DNA of 64,000 nt from Virgibacillus_F flavescens (GCF_050574275.1 NZ_CP192260.1:1550001-1614000), one strand, 5' to 3'. Positions 15,527 through 24,237 are shown, numbered from the stretch's first letter. The notes: a model not told the origin generated them from the sequence alone. Made by a program: numbers and translations.

Positions 15527-17026
15527 ATGGAAGTATTTCAAGGATTAGCACAGGGCTTTCAAGTAGCACTCAGCTTTCAAGGGTTAATGTTTGTATTTAT
15601 TGGTGTTGTCGTAGGTACGGTTATAGGTATGATTCCAGGACTTGGTCCAATTACAGCAATCGCGGTAATGATTCCTATTACATATGGAATGGACCCAGCA
15701 ATTGCGTTGTTATTAATGGCAGGTGTTTATTATGGTGCAGCCTACGGAGGTGCAGCGTCATCCATTTTGTTGAATGCTCCTGGCGTTTCTGAAGCGGTAG
15801 CTACAACATTTGATGGTTATCCTATGGCTAAACAAGGAAAAGCTGGAAAAGCCCTCGCCATAGCTGCAATTGGCTCATTCGTTGGAGGAACGATAGGTAT
15901 CATTTTTCTAACTTTCTTAGCACCATTATTATCAAAAGTAGCGGTTTCTTTTGGACCTACCGAATATTTTGCTCTTATGCTACTGGGTTTGACCGCAATA
16001 GCCAGTCTCTCTGATGGTTCGACTATAAAAGCGCTGATCTCAGGCACGATTGGATTAATGATTGCAACAATTGGAATTGATGGACAAACTGGGACGCTTC
16101 GTTTTACGTTTGGAAGTCCGCACCTTTTGGAAGGAATAGATTTTCTAGTCATCGCGCTAGGTTTGTTTGCCCTTGCAGAGGTAACTTCGCTTATTAAAAA
16201 TAGAAATGAAAAAATGAATAATATGCATAGTGTGGGTAGTCTTAAGCTTACAAAAAGTGAATATAAAGAGTTAGTTCCAACTATGGGAAGACAATCAGTG
16301 CTTGGTTTTCTAGTTGGAGTTCTTCCAGGTGCAGGTGGAACTATTTCATCTTTTCTGGGTTATATAAGTGAGAAGAAGATGTCGAAAAACGCTGACGAAT
16401 TTGGTAAGGGTGCAATACGTGGTGTGGCAGCTCCTGAGACGGCTAATAATGCAGCATCAACTGGTGCGTTCGTTCCATTGCTAAGTCTGGGAATACCTGG
16501 TTCAGGAACAACTGCTGTAATGCTAGGGGCATTAATCGTTCTGGGAATTCAGCCCGGACCTTTATTAATGGCAGACCATCCAGATGTATTCTGGGGAGTA
16601 ATCGCCAGTATGTATATTGGTAACGTACTGTTGCTCATATTGAATTTACCACTGATTCCGTATCTTTCACGTATTTTACTCGTTCCAAAACAATTGCTGA
16701 TATCTTTAGTCATTGTGTTTTGTATTATCGGAGTTTATGCAATAAGTTTTAATACGTTTGATTTGTACCTGCTTTTGGCATTTGGAATTATTGGATATTT
16801 TATGCGAATAATTCAATTCCCTGCTGCTCCTTTATTACTTGCATTTATTCTTGGTGGCATGATGGAGCAGTCGTTTAGACAAGCTTTAACGATATCAAAC
16901 GGAAGTTTATCTATTTTCGTAAGCAATCCAATTTCAGCAATCATGCTGTTAATTGCTTTCTTATCCTTTTTGATACCTCTTATTAAAAACCGAAAGTCTA
17001 AAACAAAATTCGAACAAAGTAAGTAG
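15527..17026 (+). CDS. tctA: Tripartite tricarboxylate transporter large permease TctA
   Basis: A 499-residue polytopic permease of standard TctA length. The family hallmarks are IGMIPGLGPITAIAVMIP near residues 34-51, YYGAAYGGAASSILLNAPG near 69-87, and the mirrored second-half motif LGFLVGVLPGAGGTISSFL with ETANNAASTGAFVPLLSLGIPG. The two halves each supply a glycine-proline-rich loop that forms the transport site. The strong AGAAGGAGG ribosome binding site supports the ATG. Ten bases separate it from the next gene, a second carrier of a different family. Together with TctB and TctC it should import a tricarboxylate with Na+ or H+. Confidence 0.96.
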   Translation: MEVFQGLAQGFQVALSFQGLMFVFIGVVVGTVIGMIPGLGPITAIAVMIPITYGMDPAIALLLMAGVYYGAAYGGAASSILLNAPGVSEAVATTFDGYPMAKQGKAGKALAIAAIGSFVGGTIGIIFLTFLAPLLSKVAVSFGPTEYFALMLLGLTAIASLSDGSTIKALISGTIGLMIATIGIDGQTGTLRFTFGSPHLLEGIDFLVIALGLFALAEVTSLIKNRNEKMNNMHSVGSLKLTKSEYKELVPTMGRQSVLGFLVGVLPGAGGTISSFLGYISEKKMSKNADEFGKGAIRGVAAPETANNAASTGAFVPLLSLGIPGSGTTAVMLGALIVLGIQPGPLLMADHPDVFWGVIASMYIGNVLLLILNLPLIPYLSRILLVPKQLLISLVIVFCIIGVYAISFNTFDLYLLLAFGIIGYFMRIIQFPAAPLLLAFILGGMMEQSFRQALTISNGSLSIFVSNPISAIMLLIAFLSFLIPLIKNRKSKTKFEQSK

Positions 17027-17035
17027 AGAAGGACC

Positions 17036-18418
17036 ATGAAAGCTAAAATTATTTACTGCCTGTTAATAGTCGTATTCATTATATATATGAAGCAGCAATT
17101 TTTAAATGGGTTCACGATGGATCAACAGCTGACCATGGGTTTGTTGTTAGTTGCCGTCTACCTGTGGGTAGCAGTTCCAATCCCAAGCGGTGCATCCAGC
17201 ATTCTACTACTTGCATGTATGCTGTTATTTGGACTGGTAGATAGTGTCGAGGAGGCGTTTAGTGGTTTTCTGTCTCCGGCACTGTACTTTATTCTAATGC
17301 TATCTCTTATAAGTTATTCACTAGTATTTGTAGGTATAGATAAAATGATTGCCAGATTTTTAGTAAAAGTCAGCAAAAAAGGACCTATCACGCTCGTGAT
17401 GACGTTACCAATCTTTATTCTATTACTGCCAATTTTACTGCCTTCAGCAATTGCTAGATTTAAAATGCTGTCTCCTTTAATTACAAAGTTAAATCATTAC
17501 TATGGATTTCAAAGTAGAAGTTTGTTCGAAAAGTTCTGTATGTATGTGATTGGAATGCTAAATCAAAAAGCTACAATGATTATTTTTACTGGTGGTGGAT
17601 TCCCTATTCTGGCCTCTCAATTATTAAGAGACTATCATGTAGCGGATGTAGGCTGGTTAGATTGGTTATTACATATAGGTCCCCCATTATGGGCAGGGTG
17701 TTTACTAATTGTTATCTTTGTTTGGCAATATCTCAAAAAAACAAATCCGGAAGACGACTGGTTCAAGGAGGATAAATTAGTTAATTTTCCTGAAGAAGAA
17801 AATAAGGAGCAATATACTCCCGTCTTTTGGTTAGTGATAAGCACATTTTTATTAATGATACTAACATGGATTATCGCCGATCAAGATAAAGTACCATTGC
17901 TATTGCCTCCTATGATTTTAATTGTTCTGTATTCGTTTCCAGGAGTAAAGATAATAACAAATAAAGTGATTCGTAACTATGATTGGGAAAACTTCTTATT
18001 ATTAGGGTCATCTTTTTCACTTGGTATGTTAATGGCGAGGAACGGAACTGCGGATGCATTGGCTAAAGAATTAATTAGCCTTGTATCACCAGATCAATCT
18101 TTTGTGATAAAAATTGTAACGATTGCTCTTTTTGTTTTTTTGATACGACTTTTATTTGTAGTTCCTTCTTCTGCAATGATCGTTATTTTTCCAATTGTTG
18201 TATCATATGCAGAAATCATGCATATTCAAGCTGAAAAACTTACATTTATGATTATCATGATTATCGGTGGTGTTATGATTTTGCCTATTCACTCACCGAC
18301 TACATTTTTCGCATATGAAACTGGTGTTTTTACCAAAAAAGAGCAGTATATAATTGGAACTTTTTCAAGCTTCGTTATTATGTTTATGTCTATACTTGCT
18401 GCAATTTATTACTGGTAG
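17036..18418 (+). CDS. DASS/SLC13-like anion:Na+ symporter in the tct operon
   Basis: A 460-residue membrane protein with about 11-12 helices. The internal repeat of the SLC13/DASS fold is suggested by PIPSGASSILLLACMLLFGL near residues 51-70, by LLLPILLPSAIARFKML, and in the second half by VVPSSAMIVIFPIVVSYAEIM and LPIHSPTTFFAYETGVF. DASS proteins move succinate, malate, citrate or sulfate with Na+. A second permease in one operon with TctABC is unusual; it might export succinate made from methylisocitrate, or import a related acid. The gene has AGAAGGA before its ATG and ends 11 bases before mmgE. Family assignment is from motif pattern only and is less certain than its neighbours. Confidence 0.7.
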   Translation: MKAKIIYCLLIVVFIIYMKQQFLNGFTMDQQLTMGLLLVAVYLWVAVPIPSGASSILLLACMLLFGLVDSVEEAFSGFLSPALYFILMLSLISYSLVFVGIDKMIARFLVKVSKKGPITLVMTLPIFILLLPILLPSAIARFKMLSPLITKLNHYYGFQSRSLFEKFCMYVIGMLNQKATMIIFTGGGFPILASQLLRDYHVADVGWLDWLLHIGPPLWAGCLLIVIFVWQYLKKTNPEDDWFKEDKLVNFPEEENKEQYTPVFWLVISTFLLMILTWIIADQDKVPLLLPPMILIVLYSFPGVKIITNKVIRNYDWENFLLLGSSFSLGMLMARNGTADALAKELISLVSPDQSFVIKIVTIALFVFLIRLLFVVPSSAMIVIFPIVVSYAEIMHIQAEKLTFMIIMIIGGVMILPIHSPTTFFAYETGVFTKKEQYIIGTFSSFVIMFMSILAAIYYW

Positions 18419-18429
18419 GGGGAATTATA

Positions 18430-19860
18430 TTGGAGAATAGTAAATTTGAAACTGACAGATTATTAGTAGAAATAGCTGACTATGTTAAAGATGGAAAAAT
18501 TGATAATGATGATGCAGTGAAGACTGCTTCCTACGTTTTAATGGACACATTGGGATGTGGTTTTCTGGCATTACGTTATCCTGCCTGCACGAAACATCTT
18601 GGCCCTGTGGTACCTGGTACGCTCGTTCCGAATGGAAGCAGAGTTCCTGGTACACAATTCGAACTAGATCCAGTTCTTGCGGCATTTAATATTGGGACGA
18701 TGATAAGATGGCTAGATTATAATGATACGTGGCTAGCAGCTGAATGGGGTCATCCATCTGATAATCTGGGAGGAATATTAGCAGTTGCTGATTATGTTAG
18801 TCGGAATAATACCGCTAAAGGTAAGGCCCCTCTAAAGATGGAAGATGTGTTAATTGCTACGGTTAAAGCCCATGAAATTCAAGGGGTTTTGGCACTTGAA
18901 AATAGCTTGAATCGAAAGGGTCTAGATCACGTTCTCTTTGTCAAAGTGGCTACAGCTGCTGTGGTAACAGAAATGTTAGGCGGTACAAAAGATGAAATTA
19001 TTAATGCAGTTTCCAATGCATGGATTGATAACTCCAGCCTACGTACCTATCGTCATTTTCCAAACGCTGGTTCCAGAAAGTCCTGGGCAGCGGGTGATGC
19101 CACAAGTCGAGGCGTGCGTCTGGCATTAATGGCAGTAAATGGTGAAATGGGTTATAGAACAGCTTTGTCTGCAAAAGGCTGGGGATTTGAAGATGTTTTA
19201 TTTGGCGGGGAAAAGCTAACAGTAAGCCAGCCTTTAGGTTCCTATGTAATGGAAAATATTCTGTTTAAGATATCTTATCCAGCAGAATTTCATGCCCAAA
19301 CAGCTGCAGAATGTGCTGTGGATCTGCACCCTGAACTTTTAAATCGTATCGAAGCTATTGACAGGATTGTCATTACTACTCATGAATCCGCAATTCGAAT
19401 CATCGATAAGACTGGGCCATTATTTAACCCAGCAGATCGTGACCATTGTCTGCAATACATAACAGCTATAGGATTACTCTTCGGAACCATTACAGCAGAC
19501 CATTATGAGGAAGAAACAGCAAACAATCCACTTGTAGATCAGCTTCGTACTAAAATGGAAGTAGTTGAAGATAAACAATTCACCGCTGATTACTTGGACC
19601 CTGAAAAGCGTTCCATTGCAAATGCTGTCCAGGTATTCTTGCGCAACGGCACCACTACTGAAAAAATAGTACGGGAATATCCTTTAGGGCACCGCTTTCG
19701 TCGAGAAGAAGGAATTCCAAAACTCTTAACAAAATTTAAAGCAAATCTTGAAACCAGATTTCCAGAAAAACAGGCAACCGAAATTTATGCTCTATGTCAA
19801 GACTATTCTGGCTTAAAGAGTATGAGTGCTGATGATTTTATGAGCAGGTTTATTATTTAA
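18430..19860 (+). CDS. mmgE: 2-methylcitrate dehydratase (MmgE/PrpD family)
   Basis: A 476-residue MmgE/PrpD protein whose whole length follows B. subtilis MmgE. Clear shared blocks are LMDTLGCGFLALRYPACTK near 38-56, RWLDYNDTWLAAEWGHPSDN near 95-114, KAHEIQGVLALENSLNRKGLDH, SRKSWAAGDATSRGV and NPADRDHCLQYITAIGLLFG. The enzyme dehydrates 2-methylcitrate to 2-methyl-cis-aconitate (B. subtilis MmgE also rehydrates to 2-methylisocitrate and acts on citrate). The TTG start at 18430 has TAGGGGGA six bases upstream. It is followed after 14 bases by the lyase. In B. subtilis the partner synthase MmgD is encoded nearby; here there is none, and a transporter set takes its place. Confidence 0.95.
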   Translation: MENSKFETDRLLVEIADYVKDGKIDNDDAVKTASYVLMDTLGCGFLALRYPACTKHLGPVVPGTLVPNGSRVPGTQFELDPVLAAFNIGTMIRWLDYNDTWLAAEWGHPSDNLGGILAVADYVSRNNTAKGKAPLKMEDVLIATVKAHEIQGVLALENSLNRKGLDHVLFVKVATAAVVTEMLGGTKDEIINAVSNAWIDNSSLRTYRHFPNAGSRKSWAAGDATSRGVRLALMAVNGEMGYRTALSAKGWGFEDVLFGGEKLTVSQPLGSYVMENILFKISYPAEFHAQTAAECAVDLHPELLNRIEAIDRIVITTHESAIRIIDKTGPLFNPADRDHCLQYITAIGLLFGTITADHYEEETANNPLVDQLRTKMEVVEDKQFTADYLDPEKRSIANAVQVFLRNGTTTEKIVREYPLGHRFRREEGIPKLLTKFKANLETRFPEKQATEIYALCQDYSGLKSMSADDFMSRFII

Positions 19861-19874
19861 AAAGGAGGGATGTA

Positions 19875-20780
19875 ATGAGTTGGTTAACGCAAGAACATTC
19901 CACGCAAAAAGAGCTAGCCACTGACTTTTTGAGGATGGTCAACGAGAAGTCTATCTTAAAAGTACCAGGGGTTCACGATGGAATGGCAGCATTAATTGCG
20001 AAGCAAGCAGGATTTAGTGCTTTATACTTATCTGGTGCAGCCTATACAGCCAGCAAAGGTCTGCCTGATTTGGGAATAGTAAATTCAGAAGAAATTGCTT
20101 TGCGAGCAAAGGAAATTATTCGTGCCACAAATTTACCACTCCTAGTAGATATCGACACAGGCTATGGTGGTGTTTTAAATACAATTAAAACAGCGAAAGA
20201 GATGGTCGAAGTTAATGTTGCTGCTGTTCAGATTGAAGATCAGGAATTGCCTAAAAAATGTGGTCACTTAAATGGGAAAAAATTAGTTCCAAATGATGAA
20301 ATGGTGCAAAAAATTAAAGCCATCAAAGAGGTCGCACCAACGTTAATCGTTATTGCTAGAACAGATGCAGTAGGTGTCGAAGGAATCGAAAGCGCACTCA
20401 AGAGAGCAAATGATTATGCTAAAGCTGGAGCAGACGTGATATTTTCAGAGGCGTTGACAAAAAAAGAAGAATTTGAACAGTTCAGGAATAATATTAGCGT
20501 TCCACTGCTCGCAAATATGACCGAATTCGGTAAAACACCATATTACAATGCGGAAGAATTTGAAAGTTATGGTTATAGTATGGTGATTTATCCAGTAACC
20601 TCCTTGCGTGTAGCTGCAAAAGCATATGAAAAAGTGTTTACCGAAATTCAGGAAAAAGGCACCCAAAAGGATTTCCTGGAAAATATGCAAACCCGTGAAG
20701 AGTTATATGAAGCTATAGATTACTATCGATATGAAGATTTAGATAAGAAAATTTCAAAGACAAATCTGCATGATAATTAA
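19875..20780 (+). CDS. mmgF: Methylisocitrate lyase (MmgF/PrpB)
   Basis: A 301-residue member of the isocitrate lyase/PEP mutase superfamily, colinear with B. subtilis MmgF (YqiQ). It has the signature KKCGH at residues 127-131 with catalytic C129, substrate/metal residues in VDIDTGYGG near 91-99 and VQIEDQ near 118-123, and YLSGAAYTASKGLPDLG near 51-67. It cleaves 2-methylisocitrate to pyruvate and succinate. An AAAGGAGGGATG ribosome binding site precedes its ATG, and a strong terminator follows. As the last gene of the tct operon it defines what the imported compound is likely to become. A related 2,3-dimethylmalate or other lyase activity is possible but less likely given the close match. 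Confidence 0.94.
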   Translation: MSWLTQEHSTQKELATDFLRMVNEKSILKVPGVHDGMAALIAKQAGFSALYLSGAAYTASKGLPDLGIVNSEEIALRAKEIIRATNLPLLVDIDTGYGGVLNTIKTAKEMVEVNVAAVQIEDQELPKKCGHLNGKKLVPNDEMVQKIKAIKEVAPTLIVIARTDAVGVEGIESALKRANDYAKAGADVIFSEALTKKEEFEQFRNNISVPLLANMTEFGKTPYYNAEEFESYGYSMVIYPVTSLRVAAKAYEKVFTEIQEKGTQKDFLENMQTREELYEAIDYYRYEDLDKKISKTNLHDN

Positions 20781-20795
20781 TTACTCAAGGAGTTT

Positions 20796-20830
20796 AGAGA
20801 TTCTTCCATAGGAGAATCTCTTTTTATTTT
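20796..20830 (+). terminator. Terminator of the tct-mmg operon
   Basis: AGAGATTCT (20796-20804) pairs with AGAATCTCT (20813-20821), followed by TTTTATTTT. Confidence 0.88.
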
Positions 20831-20906
20831 ATAATCCTATGACCTGAAAAGTTCGGCAATCACATGTAGGATAGGAGTTGTGCTTAGGAGAAACGGAGGA
20901 ATTATT

Positions 20907-22241
20907 ATGGGAAATCAAATGATGGAACATATAGTAGTAACACGAAAAAATCTGCGGAAAGAAACAGTAAAGACTGCTCTGATGCAGTTTGATAAAGAAT
21001 TAGTTGGATTGAATTATGAAGACCAGCAAAAAAAATACAGTAAAATGCTTGCCAATCCATTTCAGTTTTACCGTGGCAGTGCATTTTTATTTTATTATGA
21101 TGCAACACTTTTACCGTTTGCTTATCATACACCTAGTGAAAAACCCACTTGGCTACAGGGTGATTTGCACTTTGAAAATTTTGGGGCTTTTAAAAATAAA
21201 GAAGGTAAAATGGTATACAACGCAAATGATTTCGACGAGGGATATCTTGGCTCGTATCTGTATGATGTGTACCGGATGGCTGTCAGTATTGCATTGTACA
21301 GCGAGGAATTGGGTTATTCTGAAGACGATCAAATAAAACTGATCCATGAGTATGTGAATGCATACTATAAACAGTTACAGTCGTTCGTCGATCGCGCGGA
21401 GATACCAGTAGATTTAACTTTTGAAAAACAGAATACCAAAGGGCCGGTTCATACGTTGCTAACAGGCTTACCGGAGCGGCAGGCAAATGCAGTACTGGAG
21501 GCAGTTACGACAGTAGATAGTGGTGAGCGTAGATTCCAGGAAACAGATGACTTAATGCATCTTACTGAAAATGAGCAGAAGGAGCTTGAAGATGCATGGC
21601 CGGATTATATTGCATCAATCGATCCATCAAACAAGCAGCGGGATGGTTTTTACGCGATTAAAGATGTCGTTAAAAAGTTGGGAGCAGGTACTGGTTCGAT
21701 TGGTCTATTGCGTTATTATATACTGATCGATGGTCATGCAGATGGTGATGACGGAGACTTGGTTCTTGAGGCAAAAGAGGCGCGTACACCGGCACCAAAT
21801 CATTTCTTCCCATATGATGAATTTTTTTCAGATGACTTCACGCATCAGGGAAAACGTGTAATTACTGCACAGAAAGCAATGCAGTATTTAGAAGACCCGT
21901 ATCTTGGGTACTTCTCCTTAGGTGCGCATGATTTTTATGTTCGTGAGAATTCGCCGTTTGAAGATGAAGTTGATCCAAATGAACTGAATGATAAACAAAG
22001 CATCCTTTCGACTGTTGAGGTGATGGGCAAGGTAACAGCAAAAGCTCATGCGCGTGCAGATGAAATGCAGTTTGACCATGAGAGTGAGGAAGAAATAATA
22101 AAAGCAATTGGAAATGAATATGAAGGATTCCTTTCGCAGCTAACTGCTGCATCGATCTTTTATAAAAATCAGGTCCATGACGACTACGAAATTTTCAAGG
22201 AATGGTGCAAGGAAGATTTCGAATTGGATGCAGATAAGTAA
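20907..22241 (+). CDS. DUF2252 family protein
   Basis: A 444-residue soluble protein. The ATG at 20907 has AACGGAGGA eight bases upstream and is preferred to an upstream reading. The DUF2252 pattern is visible: MLANPFQFYRGSAFLFYYD near 49-67, the WLQGDLHFENFGAFKN block near 88-103, NANDFDEGYLGSYLYDVYR near 111-129, and KDVVKKLGAGTGSIGLLRYY near 252-271. QGDLHFEN and NDFDE resemble the HGDxHxxN and IDFD motifs of aminoglycoside-phosphotransferase-like kinases, so a kinase-like fold is plausible, but no substrate or role is established. It is a single gene with its own terminator. Confidence 0.85.
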   Translation: MGNQMMEHIVVTRKNLRKETVKTALMQFDKELVGLNYEDQQKKYSKMLANPFQFYRGSAFLFYYDATLLPFAYHTPSEKPTWLQGDLHFENFGAFKNKEGKMVYNANDFDEGYLGSYLYDVYRMAVSIALYSEELGYSEDDQIKLIHEYVNAYYKQLQSFVDRAEIPVDLTFEKQNTKGPVHTLLTGLPERQANAVLEAVTTVDSGERRFQETDDLMHLTENEQKELEDAWPDYIASIDPSNKQRDGFYAIKDVVKKLGAGTGSIGLLRYYILIDGHADGDDGDLVLEAKEARTPAPNHFFPYDEFFSDDFTHQGKRVITAQKAMQYLEDPYLGYFSLGAHDFYVRENSPFEDEVDPNELNDKQSILSTVEVMGKVTAKAHARADEMQFDHESEEEIIKAIGNEYEGFLSQLTAASIFYKNQVHDDYEIFKEWCKEDFELDADK

Positions 22242-22246
22242 AAATG

Positions 22247-22279
22247 AACCAGATGCGTTAACACGTGTCTGGTTTTTTT
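22247..22279 (+). terminator. Terminator after the DUF2252 gene
   Basis: AACCAGA...TCTGGTT stem closing a small GCG/CGT-containing loop, followed by seven T residues, six bases after the stop codon. Confidence 0.85.
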
Positions 22280-22369
22280 ATTCATCAACTATTGCACATA
22301 AAAAAATGAGTGCAAAAAACTGTATTTCTCGTAGACTTGAAAAATGCCTATTTCTAAACCATGATGCTA

Positions 22370-22690
22370 GTTAATTTTGTCGTATTTGATGTAAACTGCA
22401 ACGTAACAGCAACGAGATTTCCGCTGCTGGCAGTCGCGCACCTTAGGGCGGCTGCTGAGCGGAGGGCGGTGACTCCTGCGGGAACAGCGCGAGTCTGAAG
22501 GCCCCGCAGAGTAAATAATGATGGCCAACTAAACCCGTCCTTTGCGGACAACGTTGACATACCCCTTGCCGGGGCAAGGAAGCTGAAGCCGTGCCCACGG
22601 AAAGCGAAGTGAATTCGATGATGCGATCGCAGATTTTCTTCATTAGTACTTCATGTAACTTTTTCAGTTTAGAGATTTTGTGTAATCTAC
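22370..22690. repeat. GC-rich interspersed element, copy B (internal deletion form)
   Basis: It starts TAATTTTGTCGTATTTGATG, carries AGCAACGAGATTTCCGCTGC and the first arm up to GGCGGCTGCTGAGC, then jumps directly into GGAGGGCGGTGACTCC of the second arm. About 200-250 bases present in copies C, D and E are missing between two TGAGC words. It then holds an inserted module (about 22510-22580, with the palindrome CCTTGCCGGGGCAAGG) shared only with copy D. It fills most of the 0.58 kb gap before the potassium channel gene. No gene seen. Confidence 0.8.
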
Positions 22691-22819
22691 AACAAATTGC
22701 TCTCTTATACAACTATTTTATAAAGAACACCCTATTTTATTTGTTTAGAAAAAATGTTACAAACACAGGAAAATACGATACACTACAACTAGAAGTATAA
22801 ATGTAAGGAGCAGGTACAT

Positions 22820-23845
22820 ATGATATGGTTTCTGACCAGAGTATATCCAAAGCTTAACCAAGCTGGAAACATTAAAATATTTGCAATCGTTATTGCTATG
22901 CTAGTAATTAGTTCCTATTCTATCCACTTTATTGAACCGGAGACATTCCCGAATGCCTTTGAAGGATTCTGGTGGGTCATGACAACCGTTACGACAGTAG
23001 GGTATGGCGACGTATCACCTGTGACAGTGGAAGGGAAAATTTTCGCGATTGCATTGTATATCGTAGGAATAGGTCTCATGGGTGTAGTAATAGGTAAAAT
23101 CGTAAATTTATTTTCGTTGTACCGGATATTAAAGGAGGAAGGGAAATTGCCATTTACTAAAGACGGTCATTATGTATTAGTTGGATGGAGTGATCGAACG
23201 AGAAATACATTGGAAGAGCTATTAAATGATGAGGATCTAAAACACATAGTCATTATTGCAGATATGCCGGAAACACCATACAGGCATGAACACGTAACCT
23301 TTATTCAGGGACATGCGGAAGATCGAGAGACATTAATTGATGCAAACGTTGCGAAAGCTTCGTCGGTACTTATCTTTTCAGACGACCGAATAGCGGACTC
23401 CTCTTTAGCCGATGGTAAAAGTCTATTAATCACATCTTCTATCGAAAAACTTGCCATTGAATTAGACACGATTATCTATACGATAGTTGAAATTCAGAAA
23501 GAAAAACATATTGATAACTTTAAGCACTCGAAAGTAGATGAGTTTGTAATCTCAGACGAAACGTTCTCCAGAATCATGGCAAAAGCTTCACGTTATCATG
23601 GATCGAGCACGATCTATACTAAATTAACAAGTGATGTTGAAGGCGAAAACATTTATCAAATCAATCCGGATCCGGGTTGGAACACGTACAGAGATGCTTT
23701 TATGGCACTGCTTGAAAAAGGTGCCACATTATTGGCAGACCGGAATGAAATGAACATTAATAAACGATTGGATGAAAACATCCCAGACGATGCAAAGCTG
23801 TTTATTGTTTGCAGTGTAGAAACATATAATCAAAATTGGAAATAA
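22820..23845 (+). CDS. Two-TM potassium channel with RCK/TrkA-N domain (YugO-like)
   Basis: A 341-residue protein. Two membrane helices (about 18-38 and 72-97) flank a pore loop with the K+ selectivity filter TVGYGD at residues 59-64, within WWVMTTVTTVGYGD. The cytosolic part from about residue 110 starts HYVLVGWSDRTRN and is a TrkA-N/RCK Rossmann-like domain, although the usual GxGxxG is GWSDRT; it includes IIADMPE and HGCA-equivalent GHAEDRETL. This is the architecture of B. subtilis YugO, a K+ channel tied to biofilm electrical signalling. The ATG has AAGGAGC 11 bases upstream and a strong terminator follows. In a salt-tolerant organism it probably serves K+ release or membrane-potential control. 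Confidence 0.9.
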   Translation: MIWFLTRVYPKLNQAGNIKIFAIVIAMLVISSYSIHFIEPETFPNAFEGFWWVMTTVTTVGYGDVSPVTVEGKIFAIALYIVGIGLMGVVIGKIVNLFSLYRILKEEGKLPFTKDGHYVLVGWSDRTRNTLEELLNDEDLKHIVIIADMPETPYRHEHVTFIQGHAEDRETLIDANVAKASSVLIFSDDRIADSSLADGKSLLITSSIEKLAIELDTIIYTIVEIQKEKHIDNFKHSKVDEFVISDETFSRIMAKASRYHGSSTIYTKLTSDVEGENIYQINPDPGWNTYRDAFMALLEKGATLLADRNEMNINKRLDENIPDDAKLFIVCSVETYNQNWK

Positions 23846-23858
23846 GCAGATATAACTA

Positions 23859-23897
23859 AAAACCTCGATGGCATGTCTAGTGCCATCGAGGTTTTTT
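23859..23897. terminator. Bidirectional terminator after the K+ channel gene
   Basis: A 13-bp stem AACCTCGATGGCA/TGCCATCGAGGTT with loop TGTCTAG, flanked by A residues on the left and T residues on the right, so it can end transcription from both sides. Confidence 0.92.
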
Positions 23898-23919
23898 CAA
23901 TGTATAATGATAAAAAAAT

Positions 23920-24072
23920 CTATTTCTCTGAATCTGTTTCTTCTTCCACTTTGGCTGCTATCTTACTGGCTATCCATCGTTTAGCAATGTCATCATCAAT
24001 TTCGTATATTTTTCCTGCACGCAGGATTTCGCCATGGTAAGCGGTTTGAACATTCATTAAAACCTTTTGCAA
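23920..24072 (-). CDS. Small hypothetical protein (50 aa)
   Basis: A 50-codon frame starting at TTG (24072) seven bases after a strong AAGGAGGA. The protein reads MQKVLMNVQTAYHGEILRAG at the start, then IYEIDDDIAKRWIASKIAAK and an acidic tail. It is charged, without a membrane segment or cysteines. The pattern of a short beta stretch, an 'AGKIYEIDDDIAKRW' segment and an acidic tail resembles small proteins of unknown function, some found in phages, but I cannot name it. An internal ATG at 24057 is an alternative start. It ends 22 bases from the shared terminator. The good ribosome binding site is the main support. Confidence 0.6.
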   Translation of the reverse strand: MQKVLMNVQTAYHGEILRAGKIYEIDDDIAKRWIASKIAAKVEEETDSEK

Positions 24073-24116
24073 TCTAATTCCTCCTTCAGCCGGAACTCCC
24101 GTTTTCATTTTAGCAG

Positions 24117-24186
24117 ATAAGAAAGTATAAATCCTTTCTTACTGCATAAGTGCAACTAAGGTTTGGCGATAAGGCAAGTTTTTCTA
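24117..24186. repeat. Shortened copy of the hairpin mini-element
   Basis: It has the TAAGAAAGTATAAATCCTTTCTTACTG-type first hairpin and AAGTGCAACTAAGG, but the CTTTCGCCATTAAAGC segment present at 3084-3167 is missing, joining directly to TTTGGCGATAAGGCAAG. It lies between the small gene and the amidohydrolase terminator. Confidence 0.75.
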
Positions 24187-24198
24187 AACATTTTCGTT

Positions 24199-24230
24199 TA
24201 AAAATGCTGACCCTTCAGCAGAGTCAGCAT
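24199..24230 (-). terminator. Terminator of the amidohydrolase gene
   Basis: On the minus strand ATGCTGAC pairs with GTCAGCAT around TCTGCTGAAGG and is followed by TTTTTAAA, eight bases past the stop codon. Confidence 0.85.
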
Positions 24231-24237
24231 GCAACTG

